NCBI GenBank assembly: GCA_000722615.1
Contig: JOKI01000007.1
Coordinates: 52,778 to 116,777 of the forward strand
DNA length: 64,000 nucleotides
From: Pseudorhizobium pelagicum
GTDB taxonomy: Bacteria; Pseudomonadota; Alphaproteobacteria; Rhizobiales; Rhizobiaceae
Direction of reading: 5' to 3'
A program made the position numbers and the translations under genes. The notes under the pieces were generated by a model that worked only from the letters and a program-made list of their open reading frames with translations, was not told where the DNA came from and made no database searches. Shown in pieces: positions 34,818-43,634 of this stretch; positions within the stretch are counted from its first letter, which is position 1; the number at the start of each line of letters is the position of its first letter.

Positions 34818-35210
34818 ATGGCGAACGTGACTAAAAACCGGCCCCTGTCGCCGCACCTGCAGATCTACAAATTCATCCCCACCATGGCCATGTCGATCAT
34901 GCACCGCATTACCGGTGCAGCGCTCTATTTCGGCACGGTTCTTGTCGCCGCGTGGCTGATCGCAGCCGCTTCCGGCGAAGAGAATTTCAACGAGGTCAAT
35001 GGCCTGTTCGGCTCGCTGGTCGGCCAGATCATCCTGTTTGGATACACCTGGGCGCTCCTCCATCACCTGCTCGGCGGGTTGCGCCACATGATGTGGGACC
35101 TCGGCTACGGTTTCGAGAAAGAGTTCTCGACCATGCTGGCGAAGGCCAATCTTGTTGCGTCGATCGGTCTGACCGTCCTGGTCTGGATCGTTGTGCTATT
35201 GGTTCGCTGA
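34818..35210 (+). CDS. sdhC: Succinate dehydrogenase cytochrome b556 subunit
   Basis: A 130-residue membrane anchor of complex II with three helices. RPLSPHLQIYKF, SIMHRITGAALYFG and HHLLGGLRHMMWDLG are family signatures; H83 corresponds to the haem b ligand and H90 to the second conserved histidine. Together with SdhD it anchors the flavoprotein and iron-sulphur subunits and binds ubiquinone. It is the first gene of sdhCDAB; the 282-base gap upstream carries an inverted repeat and a CtrA-type box. Confidence 0.93.
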   Translation: MANVTKNRPLSPHLQIYKFIPTMAMSIMHRITGAALYFGTVLVAAWLIAAASGEENFNEVNGLFGSLVGQIILFGYTWALLHHLLGGLRHMMWDLGYGFEKEFSTMLAKANLVASIGLTVLVWIVVLLVR

Positions 35211-35223
35211 GGAGGATCGGCTC

Positions 35224-35604
35224 ATGGACATGCGTACACCGCTTGCAAAAGTTCGCGGCCTCGGCTCCGCAAAAAGCGGCACCGAGCATTTCTGGAAGGT
35301 GCGAACGACCTCGATCGCGCTCACGCCCCTGCTTCTCTTCTACGTCGGGTTCCTGGTGATGTATGTCGGTCGTCCCTACGCCGACGTGGTGGGAGCGCTC
35401 TCCAATCCCTTCGTCGCGACGATCAATGCGCTGACGGTCATCGCGAGCGTCATCCACATGCGCCTCGGCATGGAGGAGGTCATCCAGGATTACGTCCATA
35501 ACGAAAGCATGAAACTGCTGTTCATCGTGCTCAACGCCTTCTTTTCCCTTCTGATCGGCGGTCTCTGTCTTATCGCCGTCCTGAAAATCGCATTCGCAGG
35601 ATAA
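35224..35604 (+). CDS. sdhD: Succinate dehydrogenase hydrophobic membrane anchor subunit
   Basis: A 126-residue three-helix membrane anchor. The segment IHMRLGMEEVIQDYVH contains H78, the expected haem b ligand, and the DYVH motif (89-92) near the quinone site. The ATG at 35224 follows GAGGAGG that overlaps the sdhC stop region, 13 bases from it. It forms the cytochrome b part of complex II with SdhC. Confidence 0.92.
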   Translation: MDMRTPLAKVRGLGSAKSGTEHFWKVRTTSIALTPLLLFYVGFLVMYVGRPYADVVGALSNPFVATINALTVIASVIHMRLGMEEVIQDYVHNESMKLLFIVLNAFFSLLIGGLCLIAVLKIAFAG

Positions 35605-35610
35605 CCCGTC

Positions 35611-37452
35611 ATGGCATCCATCACTCCCATTGCGCAGACAGGCAAGGCCTATACCTTTGTCGACCATTCCTATGACGTGATCGTCGTGGGCGCGGGCGGA
35701 GCGGGTCTTCGCGCGACGCTCGGCATGGCCGAGCAAGGTTTCAAGACCGCCTGCATCACCAAGGTCTTCCCGACCCGCTCGCACACGGTCGCGGCGCAGG
35801 GCGGTATCGCCGCCTCGCTCCAGAACATGACGCCGGACAGCTGGCAGTGGCATCTCTACGATACCGTCAAGGGCTCCGACTGGCTCGGCGACGTGGATGC
35901 CATGCAGTACTTGGCGATGGAGGCGCCGAAGGCGGTCTACGAGCTGGAGCACTACGGCGTGCCGTTCTCGCGCAACGAGGAAGGCAAGATCTACCAGCGG
36001 CCGTTCGGTGGCCATATGCAGAACTACGGTGCCGGCCCACCGGTACAGCGCACCTGCGCCGCCGCCGACCGCACCGGCCACGCGATCCTGCACACGCTCT
36101 ACGGCCAGTCGCTGAAGCACAATGCGGAATTCTTCATCGAGTATTTCGCCCTCGACCTGATCATGTCGGATGACGGTCGCTGCACGGGCGTGGTGGCCTG
36201 GAACCTCGACGACGGCACGATCCACCGCTTCACGGCGAAGATGGTGGTGCTGGCGACCGGCGGCTATGGCCGCGCCTATTTCTCCGCCACGTCCGCCCAT
36301 ACCTGCACCGGTGACGGCGGCGGCATGATTGCCCGCGCTGGCCTGCCACTGCAGGACATGGAATTCGTCCAGTTCCACCCGACGGGGATCTACGGCTCAG
36401 GCTGCCTGATCACGGAAGGTGCGCGCGGCGAAGGCGGTTATCTCGTCAATTCCGAAGGCGAGCGTTTCATGGAGCGCTATGCGCCCTCCGCCAAGGATCT
36501 TGCCTCGCGTGACGTGGTTTCCCGTTGCATGACGCTCGAAATCCGCGAGGGTCGCGGCGTCGGCAAGAACAAGGACCACATCTTCCTGCATCTCGACCAT
36601 CTGGATCCGGCCGTTCTGCACGAGCGGCTGCCGGGTATCTCCGAAAGCGCGAAGATCTTCGCCGGTGTCGACGTGACGCGCGAGCCGATCCCGGTGCTGC
36701 CGACCGTTCACTACAACATGGGCGGCATCCCGACCAATTTCTGGGGCGAGGTGCTGAACGCGGACAGTGAAAATCCGGAACGCATCGCTCCCGGCCTGAT
36801 GGCCGTCGGCGAAGCGGGCTGTGCATCCGTGCATGGGGCGAACCGCCTCGGCTCCAACTCGCTGATCGACCTTGTCGTCTTCGGCCGTGCCGCGGCGATC
36901 CGCGCCGGCCAGGTGATCGACCGGGCGGCGGCGGTGCCGGCCCTCAACACGGCCGCCTGCGACAAGATCATGGAGCGCTTCGACCGTCTGCGGAATGCCA
37001 ACGGCGGAACGCCGACGGCCGTGCTGCGCGACAAGATGCAGCGCACCATGCAGGAAGATGCCGCCGTGTTCCGGACCCAGGAGTCGCTGGAATCAGGCTG
37101 TCGCCGGATGTCGGCCATCTGGGGCGAGCTGAAGGATACGAAGGTCACGGACCGCTCGATGATCTGGAACTCCGATCTGGTCGAGACCCTCGAGCTCGAA
37201 AACCTGATGGCGAACGCGATCACGACCGTCTACGGCGCCGAGGCGCGCAAGGAAAGCCGCGGCAGCCACGCCCGTGAAGACTTTACCGATGGTCCGTTCG
37301 GCGGCCGCGACGATGTCAACTGGCGCAAGCACACGCTGGCCTGGTTGAACGATGCCGGCGGCGTCCGGCTGGACTATCGCCCGGTTCACACCGAACTCAT
37401 CGCCGAAGGCATCGATCCTGCAAAGATCGAGCCCAAGGCGCGCGTGTATTGA
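35611..37452 (+). CDS. sdhA: Succinate dehydrogenase flavoprotein subunit
   Basis: A 613-residue flavoprotein that oxidises succinate to fumarate. The FAD loop GAGGAG is at residues 27-32, and H58 in [11 protein letters not shown] is the covalent flavin attachment site. [11 protein letters not shown] and the late [16 protein letters not shown] motif, with the active-site arginine region, are intact. It begins six bases after sdhD and works on the cytoplasmic face with SdhB. Confidence 0.96.
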   Translation: MASITPIAQTGKAYTFVDHSYDVIVVGAGGAGLRATLGMAEQGFKTACITKVFPTRSHTVAAQGGIAASLQNMTPDSWQWHLYDTVKGSDWLGDVDAMQYLAMEAPKAVYELEHYGVPFSRNEEGKIYQRPFGGHMQNYGAGPPVQRTCAAADRTGHAILHTLYGQSLKHNAEFFIEYFALDLIMSDDGRCTGVVAWNLDDGTIHRFTAKMVVLATGGYGRAYFSATSAHTCTGDGGGMIARAGLPLQDMEFVQFHPTGIYGSGCLITEGARGEGGYLVNSEGERFMERYAPSAKDLASRDVVSRCMTLEIREGRGVGKNKDHIFLHLDHLDPAVLHERLPGISESAKIFAGVDVTREPIPVLPTVHYNMGGIPTNFWGEVLNADSENPERIAPGLMAVGEAGCASVHGANRLGSNSLIDLVVFGRAAAIRAGQVIDRAAAVPALNTAACDKIMERFDRLRNANGGTPTAVLRDKMQRTMQEDAAVFRTQESLESGCRRMSAIWGELKDTKVTDRSMIWNSDLVETLELENLMANAITTVYGAEARKESRGSHAREDFTDGPFGGRDDVNWRKHTLAWLNDAGGVRLDYRPVHTELIAEGIDPAKIEPKARVY

Positions 37453-37470
37453 TCTCGAGAGGATCCGGAC

Positions 37471-38250
37471 ATGGTTGAACTCACTCTTCCCAAGAACTCT
37501 CAGATGACCGAAGGCAAGGTCTGGCCGAAGCCTGCCGATGCAAAGAACGTTCGCGAATACAGGGTCTATCGCTGGAATCCGGACGACGGCCAGAACCCGC
37601 GTATCGACACCTTCTACATCGACATCGACGATTGCGGTCCGATGGTGCTGGACGGTCTCTTGTACATCAAGGACAAGATCGACCCGACACTGACGCTGCG
37701 CCGGTCCTGCCGGGAAGGCATCTGCGGCTCCTGCGCAATGAACATCGACGGCACCAACACGCTGGCCTGCACCAAGGGCATGGAAGACATCGGCGGGACG
37801 GTGAAGGTCTATCCGCTGCCGCACATGCCGGTCGTGAAGGATCTCGTGCCGGATCTCACCAACTTCTACGCGCAGCACCGCTCGATCGAGCCCTGGCTGA
37901 AGACGGTATCGCCGCCGCCGGCGAAGGAGTGGAAGCAGAGCCACGAAGACCGCATGAAGCTCGACGGTCTCTATGAGTGCATTCTCTGTGCCTGCTGTTC
38001 CGCCTCCTGTCCGAGCTACTGGTGGAACGGCGACCGCTATCTCGGTCCGGCTGTCTTGCTGCAGGCCTATCGCTGGCTGATCGACAGCCGCGACGAGGCC
38101 AAGGGCGAGCGTCTCGACGATCTGGAAGATCCCTTCCGGCTCTATCGCTGCCACACAATCATGAACTGTGCACAGACCTGCCCGAAGGGCCTGAACCCGG
38201 CGAAAGCGATCGCCGAGATCAAGAAGATGATGGTCGAGCGCCGCGTATAG
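37471..38250 (+). CDS. sdhB: Succinate dehydrogenase iron-sulphur subunit
   Basis: A 259-residue protein with three iron-sulphur clusters. The [2Fe-2S] cysteines are C80, C85, C88 and C100; the [4Fe-4S] and [3Fe-4S] groups are in [12 protein letters not shown] and [14 protein letters not shown]. It passes electrons from SdhA to ubiquinone at SdhC/D. It is the last gene of the operon and a hairpin follows ten bases after the stop. Confidence 0.96.
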   Translation: MVELTLPKNSQMTEGKVWPKPADAKNVREYRVYRWNPDDGQNPRIDTFYIDIDDCGPMVLDGLLYIKDKIDPTLTLRRSCREGICGSCAMNIDGTNTLACTKGMEDIGGTVKVYPLPHMPVVKDLVPDLTNFYAQHRSIEPWLKTVSPPPAKEWKQSHEDRMKLDGLYECILCACCSASCPSYWWNGDRYLGPAVLLQAYRWLIDSRDEAKGERLDDLEDPFRLYRCHTIMNCAQTCPKGLNPAKAIAEIKKMMVERRV

Positions 38251-38259
38251 AATAGAATT

Positions 38260-38290
38260 CAGGCGCGACGCCGGTTGATGTTCGCGCCTG
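38260..38290 (+). terminator. Hairpin terminator of sdhCDAB
   Basis: CAGGCGCGA (38260-38268) pairs with TCGCGCCTG (38282-38290) over a 13-base loop. A T-containing stretch (CTGTTCCATTTT) follows. It starts ten bases after the sdhB stop. Confidence 0.7.
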
Positions 38291-38423
38291 CTGTTCCATT
38301 TTGCGGGCAAGAGCCTGTGATGCTAAGTCAGGGATGTGCTTGCGGTTGATTCGATCTGATCTATCGCGATAATTCCGCCGTGTTTCATCACTAGCACCGG
38401 GTGCAGCAAAAGATCGGAGTGAA

Positions 38424-38948
38424 ATGATGCAGTTCAGGTATGTCGCCACCGGGTTGATGGTCGCCGTCTCCCTCGCCGGTTGCCAACGCACCTCCTACAG
38501 CCCCTACGACAATCTCCCTTCGCAGCCTGCCCCGCTGCAGGCGCAGCCTGTTCCCCAGGTTCAGTCGAACCAGCTGCCGCCGCCGGGTGGCGCAACGCAG
38601 TTCCCGACGGCGCCGATGCAGGAAACGGCATCGCTCGATCCGAATGCCTCGGCTCCGACAACGGCCCTGGATGTAACGAAGGAGCAGATGGTCGGCAACT
38701 GGCGTGTCTCGAACGCGGGCAGTTCCTGCGACATGTTCCTGACGCTGACCAATCTCGGAAGCGGTTCGCGCGGGGGCACGCGCGGTTGCGCCGGCGAGTT
38801 GACCGCGATGGGCTCCTGGGAAGTGTCCGGCAAGATGGTGCAGTTCAAGGATCGCGCCGGCAACGTCATCGGCCGCGTCTACAAGAGCGCCGACAACCGT
38901 TTCGACGGTACCACCAACTCCGGGCAGCCGGTCAGCCTCAGCCGCTAG
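38424..38948 (+). CDS. Omp19-like lipoprotein with protease-inhibitor (Inh/AprI) domain
   Basis: A 174-residue outer-membrane-type lipoprotein. The lipobox is SLAGC with the lipidated C20; a Pro/Gln-rich linker runs to about residue 75, then an Inh/AprI-like beta-barrel domain ([20 protein letters not shown], later [14 protein letters not shown]) with two cysteines that can pair. It resembles Brucella Omp19, a lipoprotein that inhibits host and other proteases. Here, in a likely environmental or plant-associated relative, a periplasmic protease-protecting role is inferred. Start ATG 38424 or the adjacent ATG 38427, with GGAG upstream. Confidence 0.8.
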   Translation: MMQFRYVATGLMVAVSLAGCQRTSYSPYDNLPSQPAPLQAQPVPQVQSNQLPPPGGATQFPTAPMQETASLDPNASAPTTALDVTKEQMVGNWRVSNAGSSCDMFLTLTNLGSGSRGGTRGCAGELTAMGSWEVSGKMVQFKDRAGNVIGRVYKSADNRFDGTTNSGQPVSLSR

Positions 38949-38975
38949 CGGCACCAGGGAGCACGTTCCTCCTCT

Positions 38976-40133
38976 ATGGAAGCCATTCCCGACTACACGC
39001 ACAGCGTCGTAGAAGAGCTGAAGGTCAAGACCGCGGCAGGAAGTCTGACTCCAGACCGCTCCCAGCTCGAGGTTGCGGCCAAGCTCGACCGCGTGCTTGG
39101 CGACCTTCGGGAAGCTCGTCCGGCCAGGAAGCAAAGCGCGCTCGGATGGCTGTTTGCCAAGGGCAGCACCCGGCCCAGCAAGGTTCGCGGGCTCTATATC
39201 CACGGCAGTGTCGGTCGCGGCAAGACCATGCTCATGGAGATGTTCTTCAAGAAGGCGGCCACCGACAAGAAGCGGCGGGTTCACTTCCACGAGTTCATGG
39301 CGGATGTGCACGGTCGGGTGCATGAGCACCGGATGAGGCTGAAGAGCGGCCAGACAAAGCAGGTGGACCCCATTCCGCCCGTGGCCGCCGAGATTTACGC
39401 CGAGGCGGAGCTTCTGTGCTTCGACGAATTCTCGGTGACGGACATCACCGACGCCATGATCCTTGCCCGGCTGTTCAACGAACTCTTCTCCCTGGGTTGC
39501 GTGCTTGTCGCGACGTCGAACGTCGCGCCGGAGAACCTCTACAAGGATGGACTGAACCGCGGCCTCTTCCTGCCCTTCATCGATCTGCTGCAGCAGCACG
39601 TCGAGACGGTATCGCTGGAATCCCCGACCGACTATCGGATGGAGAAGCTCGCAAACCTTCCCGTCTATGTGACGCCGCTCGGTCCTCAGGCCGATGCGGC
39701 CATGGAGGCTACGTGGCATCAGGTCACCGATGGCGAGCGTGGGATGCCGTCGGAGGTCCCGCGCAAGGGGCGTGTGATCAAGGTTCCCAGTGCCGTCGGC
39801 CGGGCCGCTCGCTTCCGTTTTGCCGATCTTTGCGAGAGGCCACTCGGTGCTGCGGATTACCTGGCGATCGCAGAGCGCTTCGATTCCATCTTCGTCGAGC
39901 AGATTCCGCAGCTTGGCCCGGAGAAACGCAATGAGACCAAACGCTTTATCAACCTTGTCGATACATTGTACGACAACGCCGTTCGGCTTTACGTTTCTGC
40001 CGCAGCCGCACCCGACGATCTCCTGACGGAACGGCGCGGGACGGAAGGGTTCGAATTCGACCGGACAGTTTCGCGTCTTTTCGAAATGCGCAGCGCCGAT
40101 TATGCGGCAGTGCACGCGCAACGTCACCCGTGA
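38976..40133 (+). CDS. zapE: Cell division protein ZapE (AFG1-like ATPase)
   Basis: A 385-residue P-loop ATPase of the AFG1/LACE1 family. The Walker A is GSVGRGKT (77-84), the Walker B LLCFDE (146-151), and GLNRGLFLPFIDLL is a family motif. Bacterial ZapE acts at the divisome under stress, and the mitochondrial homologue helps degrade respiratory subunits. Its place between sdh and mdh is conserved in rhizobia. ATG 38976; a single long inverted repeat begins ten bases after its stop. Confidence 0.9.
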   Translation: MEAIPDYTHSVVEELKVKTAAGSLTPDRSQLEVAAKLDRVLGDLREARPARKQSALGWLFAKGSTRPSKVRGLYIHGSVGRGKTMLMEMFFKKAATDKKRRVHFHEFMADVHGRVHEHRMRLKSGQTKQVDPIPPVAAEIYAEAELLCFDEFSVTDITDAMILARLFNELFSLGCVLVATSNVAPENLYKDGLNRGLFLPFIDLLQQHVETVSLESPTDYRMEKLANLPVYVTPLGPQADAAMEATWHQVTDGERGMPSEVPRKGRVIKVPSAVGRAARFRFADLCERPLGAADYLAIAERFDSIFVEQIPQLGPEKRNETKRFINLVDTLYDNAVRLYVSAAAAPDDLLTERRGTEGFEFDRTVSRLFEMRSADYAAVHAQRHP

Positions 40134-40142
40134 GCGACGGCC

Positions 40143-40168
40143 AAATTCTTACGTTTACGTAAGAATTT
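40143..40168. promoter_or_regulatory. Perfect 11-bp inverted repeat before mdh (operator or terminator)
   Basis: AAATTCTTACG (40143-40153), four bases TTTA, then the exact complement CGTAAGAATTT (40158-40168). The core can also be read ACGT-TT-ACGT. It is ten bases after the zapE stop and 140 bases before the mdh start, followed by a T-rich stretch. An AT-rich terminator for zapE and a dimeric-regulator operator for the mdh-suc operon are both possible. Confidence 0.6.
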
Positions 40169-40178
40169 ATTCATTTAA

Positions 40179-41270
<1,092 letters not shown>

Positions 41271-41299
41271 TCGCGCCAGCTACATCCAAGGAAACGCTG

Positions 41300-42493
41300 A
41301 TGAATATTCACGAATATCAGGCCAAGGCTCTGCTCAAGGGCTTCGGCGCTCCGGTTGCCGAAGGTGTGGCCATCCTCAAGGTCGAGGAGGCCGAGGCGGC
41401 TGCGAAGTCGCTGCCGGGTCCGCTCTATGTGGTCAAGAGCCAGATTCATGCCGGCGGTCGCGGCAAGGGCAAGTTCAAGGAACTCGGTCCCGATGCCAAG
41501 GGCGGCGTGCGCCTTGCCAAGTCCATCGAGGAAGTGGTTTCCCACGCCCGCGACATGCTCGGCAACACGCTGGTAACGGCGCAGACCGGCGATGCCGGCA
41601 AGCAGGTCAACCGTCTCTACATCGAAGACGGCGCAGACATCGACCGCGAGCTCTACTGCTCGCTCCTGGTTGACCGGTCGGTCGGTCAGGTGGCCTTCGT
41701 CGTTTCGACCGAAGGCGGCATGGACATCGAGGCGGTCGCCCACGACACGCCGGAGAAGATCCACACGATCGCCATCGAGCCGGAAGCCGGCGTCACGGAT
41801 GCCGACGTCGCTGCAATCTCGAAGGCTCTCGAGCTCTCGGGTGCCGCCGCGGACGATGCCAAGGCCCTGTTCCCGGCGCTCTACAAGGCGTTCGTCGAAA
41901 AGGACATGGCGCTGCTGGAGGTCAATCCGCTGATCGTCATGAAGGACGGCCATCTGCGCGTTCTCGACGCCAAGATGTCGTTCGACGGCAATGCCCTGTT
42001 CCGTCACGGCGACGTCCGGGCGCTGCGCGACGAGACCGAAGAAGACGCCAAGGAAATCGAAGCCTCCAAGTGGGACCTCGCCTATGTCGCCCTCGACGGC
42101 AACATCGGCTGCATGGTCAATGGCGCAGGCCTTGCCATGGCGACGATGGACATCATCAAGCTCTACGGCAAGGAGCCGGCAAACTTCTGCGACGTCGGCG
42201 GTGGCGCCGGCAAGGAGAAGGTCGCGGCGGCCTTCAAGATCATCACGGCTGACCCGAAGGTCGAGGGCATCCTCGTGAACATCTTCGGCGGCATCATGAA
42301 GTGCGACGTCATCGCAGAAGGTGTCGTGGCTGCCGTCCAGGAAGTCGGCCTCAAGGTTCCGCTGGTCGTGCGCCTCGAAGGTACAAATGTCGAGCTTGGC
42401 AAGAAGATCCTCAACGAATCGGGCCTGGCGATCACCGCAGCCGACGACTTGGACGATGCCGCCAAGAAGATCGTCGCTGCGATCAACGCCTAA
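41300..42493 (+). CDS. sucC: Succinyl-CoA synthetase (ADP-forming) beta subunit
   Basis: A 397-residue ATP-grasp protein that, with SucD, converts succinyl-CoA and ADP (or GDP) to succinate and [19 protein letters not shown] opens it, the nucleotide site contains K46 and GGRGKG (52-57), and the carboxy domain begins near [18 protein letters not shown]. The ATG has AAGGAAA upstream. It is part of the mdh-sucCDAB transcript, 18 bases before sucD. Confidence 0.95.
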   Translation: MNIHEYQAKALLKGFGAPVAEGVAILKVEEAEAAAKSLPGPLYVVKSQIHAGGRGKGKFKELGPDAKGGVRLAKSIEEVVSHARDMLGNTLVTAQTGDAGKQVNRLYIEDGADIDRELYCSLLVDRSVGQVAFVVSTEGGMDIEAVAHDTPEKIHTIAIEPEAGVTDADVAAISKALELSGAAADDAKALFPALYKAFVEKDMALLEVNPLIVMKDGHLRVLDAKMSFDGNALFRHGDVRALRDETEEDAKEIEASKWDLAYVALDGNIGCMVNGAGLAMATMDIIKLYGKEPANFCDVGGGAGKEKVAAAFKIITADPKVEGILVNIFGGIMKCDVIAEGVVAAVQEVGLKVPLVVRLEGTNVELGKKILNESGLAITAADDLDDAAKKIVAAINA

Positions 42494-42511
42494 TTTGAAG
42501 GACCGGAAATA

Positions 42512-43414
42512 ATGTCCATTCTCGTCAACAAAGACACGAAGGTCCTGGTTCAGGGCCTGACCGGCAAGACCGGCACTTTCCACACCGAACAGGCGCTTGC
42601 CTACTACGGCACGCAGATGGTCGGCGGTATCCACCCGAAGAAGGGTGGCGAAACCTGGACCGGCTCGAAGGGTGAAAGCCTGCCGATCTTCGCGACCGTG
42701 GCCGAAGCCAAGGAAGCAACCGGCGCCGACGCGTCCGTGATCTACGTTCCGCCGGCAGGCGCCGCCGACGCGATCATCGAGGCGATCGACGCCGAGATCC
42801 CGTTCATCACCTGCATCACCGAAGGCATTCCGGTCATGGACATGGTCCGCGTCAAGGCGCGCCTCGACCGCTCCAAGTCGCGCCTTCTCGGCCCCAACTG
42901 CCCGGGCGTCCTGACGCCGGAAGAATGCAAGATCGGCATCATGCCGGGCTCGATCTTCCGCAAGGGTTCGGTCGGCATCGTCTCGCGCTCCGGCACGCTG
43001 ACCTATGAAGCCGTGTTCCAGACCTCCAACGAAGGCCTCGGCCAGACCACGGCTGTCGGCATCGGCGGCGATCCGGTCAAGGGCACGGAATTCATCGACA
43101 TCCTGGAAATGTTCCTCGCCGACGACGCGACCCAGTCGATCATCATGATCGGTGAAATCGGTGGCTCTGCGGAAGAAGACGCGGCCCAGTTCCTGATCGA
43201 CGAAGCCAAGAAGGGCCGCAAGAAGCCGATGGCAGGCTTCATCGCCGGTCGCACGGCGCCCAAGGGTCGCACGATGGGCCACGCCGGCGCCGTGGTGTCC
43301 GGCGGCAAGGGTGACGCGGAATCGAAGATCGCAGCCATGGAAGCGGCCGGCATCAAGGTGTCGCCATCTCCGGCCCGCCTCGGCACGACGCTGGTTGAAG
43401 TCCTCAAGGGCTAA
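42512..43414 (+). CDS. sucD: Succinyl-CoA synthetase alpha subunit
   Basis: A 300-residue protein that binds CoA in its amino half ([19 protein letters not shown]) and carries the phosphorylated H257 in [10 protein letters not shown]. It completes the synthetase with SucC. The family motif [10 protein letters not shown] (127-136) is present. A 220-base gap separates it from sucA, the largest gap inside the suc cluster. Confidence 0.96.
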   Translation: MSILVNKDTKVLVQGLTGKTGTFHTEQALAYYGTQMVGGIHPKKGGETWTGSKGESLPIFATVAEAKEATGADASVIYVPPAGAADAIIEAIDAEIPFITCITEGIPVMDMVRVKARLDRSKSRLLGPNCPGVLTPEECKIGIMPGSIFRKGSVGIVSRSGTLTYEAVFQTSNEGLGQTTAVGIGGDPVKGTEFIDILEMFLADDATQSIIMIGEIGGSAEEDAAQFLIDEAKKGRKKPMAGFIAGRTAPKGRTMGHAGAVVSGGKGDAESKIAAMEAAGIKVSPSPARLGTTLVEVLKG

Positions 43415-43431
43415 GGCCACATAGGCATCAA

Positions 43432-43457
43432 GGCCGCCCGGCTTGCGCCGGTCGGCC
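43432..43457 (+). other. Imperfect hairpin in the sucD-sucA gap
   Basis: GGCCG and CGGCC flank an inner CGGC/GCCG stem with a mismatch between. No T run follows, so it is not a clear terminator. It may set the 3' end of sucD mRNA or affect readthrough to sucA. The remaining gap to 43634 shows no gene. Confidence 0.4.
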
Positions 43458-43634
43458 ACGTTATCGGCAAGATGGTGCGGAACAGGCGCCTTCCTTGCGG
43501 GTTCAGCGTCAAGCGGCGCGGACCGTGGCCGTCTCAGGCGGCTTCAAAAGACAAGACCATCAAAGCGACGGCCGACGCTTATCTTTTGGCCCTCAGTTTC
43601 GTCGGGAGGCGGGCGCGGCGTCCGCAAGAAAATC

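Noticed and set aside
43415..43634. sucA or sucC leader RNA of the kinds described in other bacteria
   Set aside because: Those RNA classes are described from beta- and gammaproteobacteria; the sequence here has only a short imperfect hairpin and no feature I can match to them.
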